From an uncultured Chloroflexota bacterium (GTDB lineage: Bacteria > Chloroflexota > Dehalococcoidia > CAUJGQ01): DNA of 64,000 nt. The stretch is from NCBI GenBank assembly GCA_937879875.1, contig CALFMN010000154.1, positions 1-64,000 of the forward strand. The letters are read 5' to 3'. Every line of letters starts with the position of its first letter. Position 1 is the first letter of the stretch. Shown here in pieces: positions 42,225 to 49,991 of the stretch. The translations under genes were made by a program, and so were the position numbers. The notes below the pieces were generated by a model. That model made no database searches, was not told the origin of the DNA, and was given only the letters and a program-made list of their open reading frames with translations.

Positions 42225-42685
42225 CTATCCGCTCGCCTCTTGTAGTTGCTGGAGATGGCTGCGCCAGTGGCGGGCGATCATCTCCAGCCGCTGGCCGGCG
42301 CTCAGCTCACGGCCGTCGGTGAAGCGGAAAACGACCGCATCGAGATCCGGCGCCGCGTGCGCGACGCGCGGCAGCCGTGACGTGGCCTGCCGCAGCTGGG
42401 CCGCGATCTCCGCCGCGCTCTCGCGGCACGGGTCCGCAGCGCCGCGTCGTTGATCTCGTCGGCCGTGCCGGAGATCAGCCAGGGCAGGCCGCTGTGCGCC
42501 GCCGAGGCGATGCCCCAGGCCGTCGCATCGTGCCAGTAGGGAAAGTGCGCCAGCACGTCCCAGGCGCCCCAACGCTCGACTCGCGCCGTCGATTGCCGTC
42601 CCGGTCCCTCGAACTAGGCGAGCGTCTCCTGCACGGTAGTTTCGAGCGCAGCGATGAGTGCTTCTCTGGTCTGGTTGTTCGTCAT
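42225..42685 (-). pseudogene. DinB/ClbS-like protein gene, broken
   Basis: Starts at the ATG at 42685 with AGGAGG and reads MTNNQTREALIAALETTVQE, then hits an in-frame TAG at 42614-42616. In the same frame it resumes RVERWGAWDVLAHFPYWHD to ISGTADEINDAALRTR. A frameshift near 42430 then moves it into RESAAEIAAQLRQATSRLP and RHWRSHLQQLQEASG. The pieces together make a DinB-like (ClbS/DfsB) protein of about 150 residues. Two independent lesions suggest a decayed gene, or two base-calling errors. Confidence 0.8.
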
Positions 42686-42723
42686 TGCGTCCTCCTGCGC
42701 GTACGGAAGTATAGCGCCCGCCG

Positions 42724-42858
42724 CACCTATCCCTGACGGCTGCGCCGTCTGTCCCTTTCCTACAAGGAAAGGGTTAGTTCGGGGAGATCGGTAGTACTCA
42801 GAAAGCCCTTCCCCTGTGGGGAAGGGACAGACTTCGCTTGCGAAGTCAGGGATAGGCG
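42724..42858. repeat. Hairpin-tipped inverted-terminal repeat element, copy E
   Basis: The shortest copy. Ends are CCTATCCCTGA (42726-42736) and TCAGGGATAGG (42846-42856). The left tip stem is GACGGC/GCCGTC (42735-42749), the right tip stem GACTTCGC/GCGAAGTC (42830-42847). Between them lie TGTCCCTTTCC...GGAAAGGG and CCCTTCCCC...GGGGAAGGGACAG. The terminal sequence carries A-to-T changes on both ends that preserve complementarity with each other. Confidence 0.8.
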
Positions 42859-42948
42859 CCGCATGACCGGCGGGCGGAAACGGGAGTACCATAGGCCACC
42901 AGAGCGCCGACCGCGCCGCTTCAACGGACATTCTTCGAGGAGGCGATC

Positions 42949-44553
42949 ATGACCGCCGCACCGTACGTTGCGCACGCGCGCCGCAGCATCTGGATGAACG
43001 GGCTGGAGTCGGACGAGCCCTCGCCCGCGCAGCGCGCCGAACAGCAGCGGCGCCTCTCCGAACGGCTCGGCACGAACGTCGAGCTGCCGCCGATCCCGCC
43101 GCTCAGCGCGCTGCAGCTACGGGCGCCGCGGATTACGCCGCCCGATGCGCTGGCGCCGTTCTGCTTCACCGATACCTACGAACGGGCGCTGCACAGCAAG
43201 GGCGATCGCCTCGAAGAGATCCGCGGCGTGTTCAAGAACCCGCCCGACATCGTCGCCCACCCGCGCGACGAGCAGGAACTTGAGGCCGTGCTCGACTGGT
43301 GCTCTGCGCAGAGCTACGTGGCGATTCCCTACGGCGGTGGCTCGTCGGTGGTCGACGGCGTGACGCCCCCGGAGGGCTGCGACGCCGTCGTGACGATCGA
43401 CATGGACCAGTTCGACCGCGTGTTGGAGATCGACGCGGCCTCGCGCGCGGCGCGCATTCAGGCCGGCGTCTACGGCCCAGCGCTCGAAGGCCAGTTGCGC
43501 CCGCACGGCTTCACACTGCGCCACTTTCCCCAGAGCTTCACCATGTCCACGCTCGGCGGCTGGATCGCCACACGCTCCGGCGGCCACTACGCCACGAATC
43601 AGACGCACATCGATGAGTTCGTCGAGTCGGCGCGCATGCTGACTCCGGCCGGCTGGTGGGAGGCGCGGCGGTTGCCCGGCGGCGGCGCGGGACCGGACCC
43701 CAACCGCCTCGTCTGCGGCAGCGAGGGCATTCTGGGCATCATCAGCGAGGCCTGGATGCGCATTCAGGCGCGGCCGCGCTTCCGCGCCACGGCGGGTGTT
43801 ACGTTTGCGAGCTGGGAAGCCAGCTACGAGGCGGCGCGACGCATCGTGCAGACCAAGCTCTGGCCGGCGAACCTGCGCGTGCTTGACCCGAAGCTGGCGC
43901 AGGACGCGGCCGGGATGGACGGGCAGCACGCGCTCTTGATCATCGGCTTCGAGTCGGCCGAGGTGCCGCAGGACTGGCCGATTCGCCAGGCTGTGGCGAT
44001 CGCGCGCGATGCCGGCGGCCAAATCGAGGACGACGTGCTGATCTCCGGCTCAGGCCAGCCGACCGGCCGTGGCGGCGCGGTGGGCGCCTGGCGCGACGCG
44101 TTCATTCCGGGCAGCGGCGCCGAGATCATGCCGGCGGGCATCGGGCTGGTCAGCGGCACGTTTGAGACCGCGATCACCTGGGACCGCTGGCCCGCCTTCG
44201 ACGCAGCCGTGCGCGAGGCGGCACAGCGGGCGCTGAACGAGATCTGCGGCGGCGGCGCGCTCAACTGCCGCTTCACGCACGTCTACACCGACGGCCCGGC
44301 GCCCTACTACACGTTTGCCGGCCTCTACCGCCCCGGCCTGACGCACAGGGACTGGCTGGCGCTGAAGGCGGCCGCCTCGGACGCGATCATCAAGGCGGGC
44401 GGCACGATCACGCACCACCACGCCGTGGGCCGCCAGCACCGCCCCTGGTACGACCAGGAGCGCCCCGACCCGTTCGCCATTGCATTGCGCGCGGCGAAGA
44501 AGGCGCTAGACCCGAACGGCGTGCTCAACCCGGGCGTGCTGATCGATCCGTGA
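42949..44553 (+). CDS. FAD-binding oxidase (alkyl-DHAP synthase-like)
   Basis: 534 residues. The FAD-binding PCMH domain has IPYGGGSSVVDGVTPPEG, TMSTLGGWIATRSGGHYATN and LVCGSEGILGIISEAWMRI. The C terminus is FAD-oxidase type 4, with THVYTDGPAPYYTF, the histidine run TITHHHAVGRQHRPWY and DPNGVLNPGVL. This combination matches alkyldihydroxyacetonephosphate synthase-like proteins, where the histidines are catalytic. In bacteria such proteins may make ether lipids or oxidise 2-hydroxyacids. The ATG at 42949 has a strong GAGGAGG. Confidence 0.88.
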   Translation: MTAAPYVAHARRSIWMNGLESDEPSPAQRAEQQRRLSERLGTNVELPPIPPLSALQLRAPRITPPDALAPFCFTDTYERALHSKGDRLEEIRGVFKNPPDIVAHPRDEQELEAVLDWCSAQSYVAIPYGGGSSVVDGVTPPEGCDAVVTIDMDQFDRVLEIDAASRAARIQAGVYGPALEGQLRPHGFTLRHFPQSFTMSTLGGWIATRSGGHYATNQTHIDEFVESARMLTPAGWWEARRLPGGGAGPDPNRLVCGSEGILGIISEAWMRIQARPRFRATAGVTFASWEASYEAARRIVQTKLWPANLRVLDPKLAQDAAGMDGQHALLIIGFESAEVPQDWPIRQAVAIARDAGGQIEDDVLISGSGQPTGRGGAVGAWRDAFIPGSGAEIMPAGIGLVSGTFETAITWDRWPAFDAAVREAAQRALNEICGGGALNCRFTHVYTDGPAPYYTFAGLYRPGLTHRDWLALKAAASDAIIKAGGTITHHHAVGRQHRPWYDQERPDPFAIALRAAKKALDPNGVLNPGVLIDP

Positions 44554-44557
44554 CCGT

Positions 44558-44721
44558 CGGCCCTCACCCCCGACCCCTCTCCCAATCCTGGGAGAGGGGC
44601 GACCGTGCGGAGTACGACTCGGGCGGCGTCGGGTTAACCGTGTGCTGGTCGGAACGCCCAATGCCCGATCGTCTCCTTCTCCCAGGATTGGGAGAAGGAG
44701 ACAGGAGAGGTTTGAGGGCCG
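44558..44721. repeat. Second-type intergenic element with CGGCCCTCA ends
   Basis: CGGCCCTCA (44558-44566) and TGAGGGCCG (44713-44721) are perfect inverted ends. Inside are two perfect hairpins: CCCCTCTCCCA-atcc-TGGGAGAGGGG on the left, and GTCTCCTTCTCCCA-ggat-TGGGAGAAGGAGAC on the right. The element exactly fills the gap between two convergent genes, so it likely ends transcription in both directions. The hairpin at 18987-19033 looks related. Confidence 0.75.
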
Positions 44722-44726
44722 AAAGC

Positions 44727-46295
44727 CTACGCGCCCGTCTGGACCGGGGCACTGAGCATCGAGCGGCCCTGCCGCGCCGAGTTCACGACGAACCACAGCA
44801 CGCCGAGCACGACCCACACGCCGACGATCAGCAGCGCCTTTTGCCCGTCATCCGCGGTGCTGCCGCCGGAGGAGAAGGCGATGTAGAAGACGGCGAGCAT
44901 CATGAAGATGTTCAGGAACGCTCCGGCAAACGGTACGACCTTGTGCCGCAGGAAGTCGCGGTCGCCATGACTCCAGAATGCCACCAGTGTCACCAGGCAG
45001 GTGAAGCCGTAGAGGATGAACGTGCCCACGTTTGAGGCGAGCGTGATCTGCACGAGGTTGTCCGCGCTGCGCACACCGTACGCGCCGAACAGAGCCGACA
45101 CCACCACCATCGACACCACACCCCAGTGCGGCGTGGCGTACCTGCCGTGCAGGAAGCCGAGCAGGCCTGGCATCTCCTTGTCGCGGCCCATCACATAGGT
45201 GATGCGCACGCCGGTGTTCATGGCGGAGAGAATGCTCCCCACCAGCGCCAGCACGACCGTGACTGCCACGATCGTCGCGAGGGCAACACCGAGATTGCTG
45301 AACCAGTGGTCGCCCATGTACTTCACAAAGTCGCCCAGCGGCGAGCCGGACTGTGCCGCGGCCGCATAACCGGCGACCACGGCGCCCTTCGCCGCCCCCG
45401 CCGAGGTATCCGGCGCCGAAATCTGCTTGCCGATAAAGTAGTTCGCGGCGAAGTACTCGAACAGGTAGGCGAAAACGCCCTGGATCGTCAGTGAGAGCAG
45501 GATCGCCTGGCGGATGTGGCGCTTCGGGTTCTTCGCCTCGGCGCCCAGTGCGGTCACGGACTCGAAGCCGACTAAGAGCAAGATCGCGATCGTGCCCTGA
45601 TAAACGACATTGGTGAAATGGTGCGGCGTGAGCACGTCGATCACGCTGCTATGCTCGTATTGAATGCTGCCATGCGCGGCGCGGAAAACGATCGCCAGCA
45701 CCGATACAGCGAGCAGTGTGACGAGCTGGATCACGTTGATCGCCAGCGCCGTCATCGTCGAGCCGTTGATGCCGCGGAAGGCGATGAAGCCGATCAGTGC
45801 GGCGGAAACCACTGCGATCAACATCTGGATGTTGATATCAACAGCCGTCGAACTGTAGAGGCCCACGACGTAGACGATCAGCGTGGCGATGAAGGCGACG
45901 AGAATGCCGGGGTAAACCCAGTAGTAGAGGTGCGAGATCCAGCCAGCCGTCATCTTGGCCGCGCGTGCCCACCGCTGATGGTGCGCCTTCTCCTTGTCCA
46001 GGAAGGCAGCCTCGGCGAAGTAGTATGACGAGCCGGCGCCGGCCCGCGGGTAAAGGTTCGCCAGTTCGGAGTAGCAGAGCGCGGTGAGAAACGCGATCGC
46101 GATCGAGGCGATCAGCGCAAACCACATATCGGAGGCCGTGCTGCTCGATCCGTTCGCCAGCGTCGCCTGCGCCTGGAACGTGGTCCAGAGGAAGGCGCCG
46201 GGCGCGATCAGCGCCATCGCGTTCACGGTCAGGCCGGTCAGACCGAGGGTTGGTCGCGGTCCCTCTTCGGACGCCGCCGGGGGATTTGCCGCCAT
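44727..46295 (-). CDS. APC-family amino acid permease
   Basis: 522 residues with about 12 to 14 transmembrane segments. The N terminus has the APC signature TVNAMALIAPGAFLWTTF. Helix 6 region reads TIAILLLVGFESVTALGAEA and helix 8 region GSILSAMNTGVRITYVMGRD. It should import an amino acid or amine with a proton or sodium ion; specificity is unknown. The C-terminal end, after the last helix, is short. A small membrane protein gene lies just upstream on the same strand. Confidence 0.9.
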   Translation of the reverse strand: MAANPPAASEEGPRPTLGLTGLTVNAMALIAPGAFLWTTFQAQATLANGSSSTASDMWFALIASIAIAFLTALCYSELANLYPRAGAGSSYYFAEAAFLDKEKAHHQRWARAAKMTAGWISHLYYWVYPGILVAFIATLIVYVVGLYSSTAVDINIQMLIAVVSAALIGFIAFRGINGSTMTALAINVIQLVTLLAVSVLAIVFRAAHGSIQYEHSSVIDVLTPHHFTNVVYQGTIAILLLVGFESVTALGAEAKNPKRHIRQAILLSLTIQGVFAYLFEYFAANYFIGKQISAPDTSAGAAKGAVVAGYAAAAQSGSPLGDFVKYMGDHWFSNLGVALATIVAVTVVLALVGSILSAMNTGVRITYVMGRDKEMPGLLGFLHGRYATPHWGVVSMVVVSALFGAYGVRSADNLVQITLASNVGTFILYGFTCLVTLVAFWSHGDRDFLRHKVVPFAGAFLNIFMMLAVFYIAFSSGGSTADDGQKALLIVGVWVVLGVLWFVVNSARQGRSMLSAPVQTGA

Positions 46296-46349
46296 ATGCT
46301 CCTCCTTCTACTCGCTACTCGGGCTAATCGTGAACAGGGAACAGACGGC

Positions 46350-46799
46350 CTAATGCCGCCCGCCCGCGGTGCGCAGCCGCCGCCGCCTCGCCACGCCGCT
46401 GCCGGTTCGCGCCGGTGGCGCGAAGCTGATCGGCGCGGCCGCTGTACGTTGCGGCGTCGGGCGGGTGCCGAGCCGCGCGGCCAGCCAGAACGCGGCCAGA
46501 CTGCCGGCAATACCCAGTGCCGTGGCGATGCCGCCAAGCGCGCCGTAGCCGCTGGAGACGCGCCAGAGTACGACCGCGTAGATGCTGAGCGCGGCGGCGG
46601 GCAAATGCTTCCACGCCGTGCGTGGGGGGCCAGAGAGGTAATAAAACGCGAGCAGCGGCATCGCCGCCGCCCAGAGCAGCGGGTAGACGGCGGTTTTAAT
46701 GTGAAGCAGGGCAAATGACCAGGAGATGCCCAGCGCCATCGTCGCACCGATCAGCGCTGCGCTGCGCAGTTTCACCAATGTTGTCTGTTGAATCCGCAT
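46350..46799 (-). CDS. Small multi-pass membrane protein
   Basis: 149 residues from the ATG at 46799 (GGAG site). Four hydrophobic segments fill residues 15-115 (SAALIGATMALGISWSFALL, VYPLLWAAAMPLLAFYYL, LPAAALSIYAVVLW, GGIATALGIAGSLAAFWLAA) and a basic tail follows (GVARRRRLRTAGG). No family is recognised. It is upstream of and co-directional with the APC permease, 54 bases away. Confidence 0.6.
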   Translation of the reverse strand: MRIQQTTLVKLRSAALIGATMALGISWSFALLHIKTAVYPLLWAAAMPLLAFYYLSGPPRTAWKHLPAAALSIYAVVLWRVSSGYGALGGIATALGIAGSLAAFWLAARLGTRPTPQRTAAAPISFAPPARTGSGVARRRRLRTAGGRH

Positions 46800-47133
46800 C
46801 GTTTCTCCGTTGCTGCGATGCAACACACCGCGAAAATGAAGCGCAGCCTACGCCGCAGCTTCACGGACGCACCGATCGCTGCTCATCATCACTGGCTACA
46901 GTGACCCCATCTTCACGGTCAGCAGTTTCACCAGTGTGTCCCCAATGTGAAATCTATGTTTCTGCACGGTGGAAGCACCCGTGCTGATTCGCTTCCACCA
47001 TAACGATCTTCTGGCTGAGCCTTACCGCAACTCCGTGCATTTCCAGCGGATTTCGCGATCGTTGCTCGAGTGTTTCGGATTGCCGGTGTTCTGCCTGGTG
47101 CGCCGGTGGAGACCGGAGCGGTGGAGACGCGCT
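46800..47133. other. Intergenic region, no gene seen
   Basis: The gap between the membrane-protein start and the repeat element D. Plus-strand open frames cross it but have no ribosome site and their translations look random. No structured element is evident. Confidence 0.5.
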
Positions 47134-47415
47134 GGGGCACCTACCCCCGCTTTCGCTTCAGCGAAAGCTGTTGTTGGAAGTCTCCGACGGTTGCGCTGCG
47201 GTCATCGGAAGTCTCCGACGGTTGCGCTGCGCTCTGGCCCGACACGGGAAGGGTTGGTTCCAGGACACACTATCGGGTTGGAGGTCAGACCGCCGCATAT
47301 CCCACAGGGGCACCACAACCCCGCCGCCGTCGCACTGAGTATGGAGCGCTCCAGAAGTCCCTTTCCCGCCTCGGGAAGGGACAGACGCCGCTTGCGGCGT
47401 CAGGGTTAGGTGCCC
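47134..47415. repeat. Hairpin-tipped inverted-terminal repeat element, copy D
   Basis: Begins GGGGCACCTACCCCCG (47134) and ends CAGGGTTAGGTGCCC (47401-47415). The left tip stem is GCTTTCGCT/AGCGAAAGC (47149-47168), the right tip stem GACGCCGC/GCGGCGTC (47384-47401). It is the longest copy because a 25-base segment GGAAGTCTCCGACGGTTGCG plus CTGCG is tandemly duplicated near 47175-47235. The second half has CCCTTTCCCGCCTCGGGAAGGG. Confidence 0.8.
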
Positions 47416-47686
47416 GCTACGCCGGCCAGGCTTGGATCGACCGGCGCGGGTATGCGAACAGCGCCACAGGGAGAATCTACTATCGTGGCGCGAGCCATAC
47501 TGCGGCAAACCCGGTCAACCTACTGCGCGGAGGCGGCAGCGACCGTATGCGCGCTAAAGATCCACCGCGCCGGAACGATACTTGAGGCGAGATGTTGCGG
47601 TACTCTTGCAGCGCGGACCGCGGCGCGGTCGGCTTGCGCAAACGCCCGGTTACGATGTGGTTATGTGATAATGAGGCCCGACGCCC
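47416..47686. other. Upstream region of the GGDEF protein gene
   Basis: 271 bases without a believable gene. Immediately before the start codon lies TGTGATAAT (47664-47672), which fits an extended -10 promoter, about 15 bases before the ATG, so the message may be nearly leaderless. Confidence 0.35.
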
Positions 47687-49933
47687 ATGACGACAACGGC
47701 CAGCGAAGCAGATGCGACGGAGGAGTTCTTGGCCTCCGAGCCCCCGCAGCAAGAGCCCTTTGTGCCGGCGATGCACCAGGCCGTACGGCTCCTTGCACTG
47801 CACGAGCTGGCGCTGGACGCAGCGTTGGTGCACTCCACACCAGAACTCGGCGAACGCATCGTCGACGCGGCGCTGCGCATCAGCGAGGCTGAAAGCGCAT
47901 CGGTCTATTTATGGGAACCGGTCGAAGGGCTGTTGCGCGCCGTGGCCCATGGCGGCGACGCCACGCCGCTCCCACCGGAAAGTGTGCAGCCCGGACAGGG
48001 CATTACCGGCACCGTCTGGCAGCTCGGCGCGCCGCTGATGGTGGATGTTTTCGATGGCGATGACGCCGTGGGTCGCACGGGCCTGCGCGCCACACTCGCC
48101 GCGCCACTCGAGGCCGGCACGCAAAAGCTCGGCGTCGTGATCGTGCGCCGCTACGCACCGGGCGCCGCTTTCTCCGCCGAAGATACCCGCATGCTCAGCC
48201 TGCTCGCCGCGCAGGCCGGGCATCTGCTCTCGCGCCGTGCGGCAGAGGAGCAGGTGCGCGCCAGCGAAGCGCGCTTCCGCGCCCTGGTGGACTACAGTTC
48301 CGACATCATCCTCGTGCTCGACCCGATCGGCACGATCACCTTCTTGAGCCCCGCCGCCGAGCGCAGCATCGGCCGGCCCGCGGAGCGCCTGCTCGGCAGC
48401 AGCGTCTTCGAGACGATCCACCGCGAGGACGCGGAGCGCCTGCACAGCGCCCTGGACGAGGTTTCGGCAACCGTCGGGCACCAGCGTACGGTCGAGTATC
48501 GCCAGCAGACCGGCGACGGCGCCTGGGTGTATATCGAGGCGATCCTGCGCAACTCGCTGGACGACGCCAACGTGGACGGCATCATCGTCACCGCGCGCGA
48601 TATCACCACCCGCAAGCAGGTTGAGGAACTGTTGCAGCACCAGGTGCTGCATGACGCGCTCACCGGCCTGCCGAATCGCACGCTGCTGCAGGATCGCTTG
48701 CAGCACGCCATCCGCCTGGCCTACCGGCAGCGCTCGCCGCTGGCCCTGCTCTTCCTTGATCTCGACCAGTTCAAGGAAGTCAACGACCGCTTCGGCCATC
48801 ACGCCGGCGACCAGCTCTTGCAGCAGGCCGCGCCGCGCCTGCAAAGCGCCCTGCGCGACTCGGATACGCTGGCGCGGCTGGGCGGCGACGAATTCGCCGT
48901 CGTGCTGCCGGGGGCGCGCAGCGCTGATGCCGAAGTTGTAGCGCAAAAAATCGTGCGCGCCTTCGAGCAGCCGTTCGTGATCGACGGCCGCCACATCACG
49001 ATGCACGTGAGCACGGGCATCGCGCTGTTCCCCGACCACGGCGCCGATGCGGAGACGCTGGTGCGTCACGCCGATCTGGCGATGTACGCCGCCAAGCGCA
49101 GCGGCAGCGACACCGCTCGCTACGGCGAGCCCGAAGAACTGGAAGACCCGAACCGGCTGGCGCTGCTTTCCGAGTTGCGCCGCGCTCTGGCCCAGCGCTG
49201 GCTGCTGCTGCACTATCAGCCCGTCGTGGAGATGCCCTCCGGCCGCATCATCCGGGCGGAGGCGCTGGCGCGCTGGCAGCACCCGGAGCGCGGCCTGCTG
49301 ATGCCCGACCAGTTCATTCCCCTCGCCGAGCAGGCGGGGCTGATCGCGCCACTGACCCGCTGGGTGTTGGCTACGGCGCTGCGCCAGTGCCGCGCCTGGC
49401 GGCTGGAGGGGCTGGAACTGGGCGTCACCGTCAACCTGTCGCCCCGGCTCGGCTACAACTCGCTGCTCTCCGACACGCTCACGACGCTGCTCTCGCACCT
49501 GGAAGTCGATCCGGGCTGGCTGACGTTCGGCATCACCGACGGTGGTGTAGCGGAAGACCTGCGCCGCGCCGTGGCGATGCTGGAGCAGCTCGATGCGGCG
49601 GGCGTGCGCCTCTCCGTCGAGGGCTTCGGCTCCAGCCAGTTCACGCAGCCGCACCTGGCGCAGCTCGGCGTGGACGAGATCAAGATCGACCGGGCTCTCG
49701 TCGGACGCATGGTCTTCGACCACTCCGCGCTCGCCGTCGTGCGTTCCGTGATCGAGCTGGTGCACGGCGCCGGGCTGGTCGTGGTGGCCGAAGGCGTGGA
49801 GAATCAGGAGACCTGGGACGCGCTGCTGGCACTGGGCTGCGACGCGGCGCAGGGCTTCTTCGTCGGCCGGCCGATGCCCGCCGGCATGCTGGCGGCGCGC
49901 GTCCACGAGCAGTTGCGGGCGCGGCCCTCATAG
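47687..49933 (+). CDS. GAF-PAS-GGDEF-EAL signalling protein
   Basis: 748 residues. GAF domain at about 40-190, PAS at about 200-320 (ARFRALVDYSSDIILVLD), GGDEF at about 325-485 with LGGDEFAVVLPG intact and the FLDLDQFKEVND motif, then an EAL-like domain. In the EAL part AEALARW and AEGVENQE are kept and IKIDRALVG keeps Lys. But the catalytic ELTE is changed to GITD and the DDFGTG loop to VEGFGSS, which removes metal ligands. So it probably makes cyclic di-GMP and may only bind it through the EAL half. No signal peptide is present; it is cytoplasmic. Confidence 0.9.
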   Translation: MTTTASEADATEEFLASEPPQQEPFVPAMHQAVRLLALHELALDAALVHSTPELGERIVDAALRISEAESASVYLWEPVEGLLRAVAHGGDATPLPPESVQPGQGITGTVWQLGAPLMVDVFDGDDAVGRTGLRATLAAPLEAGTQKLGVVIVRRYAPGAAFSAEDTRMLSLLAAQAGHLLSRRAAEEQVRASEARFRALVDYSSDIILVLDPIGTITFLSPAAERSIGRPAERLLGSSVFETIHREDAERLHSALDEVSATVGHQRTVEYRQQTGDGAWVYIEAILRNSLDDANVDGIIVTARDITTRKQVEELLQHQVLHDALTGLPNRTLLQDRLQHAIRLAYRQRSPLALLFLDLDQFKEVNDRFGHHAGDQLLQQAAPRLQSALRDSDTLARLGGDEFAVVLPGARSADAEVVAQKIVRAFEQPFVIDGRHITMHVSTGIALFPDHGADAETLVRHADLAMYAAKRSGSDTARYGEPEELEDPNRLALLSELRRALAQRWLLLHYQPVVEMPSGRIIRAEALARWQHPERGLLMPDQFIPLAEQAGLIAPLTRWVLATALRQCRAWRLEGLELGVTVNLSPRLGYNSLLSDTLTTLLSHLEVDPGWLTFGITDGGVAEDLRRAVAMLEQLDAAGVRLSVEGFGSSQFTQPHLAQLGVDEIKIDRALVGRMVFDHSALAVVRSVIELVHGAGLVVVAEGVENQETWDALLALGCDAAQGFFVGRPMPAGMLAARVHEQLRARPS

Positions 49934-49991
49934 CCCTCTTCGCCGGCTCTCCCATCCGCGCGAGAAGCCGGAAGCGGCACGGCGGGCCGGC

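Noticed and set aside
47909..49906. 665-codon minus-strand open frame over the GGDEF protein
   Set aside because: Fully antisense to a well-supported domain protein; composition is typical of a shadow frame.
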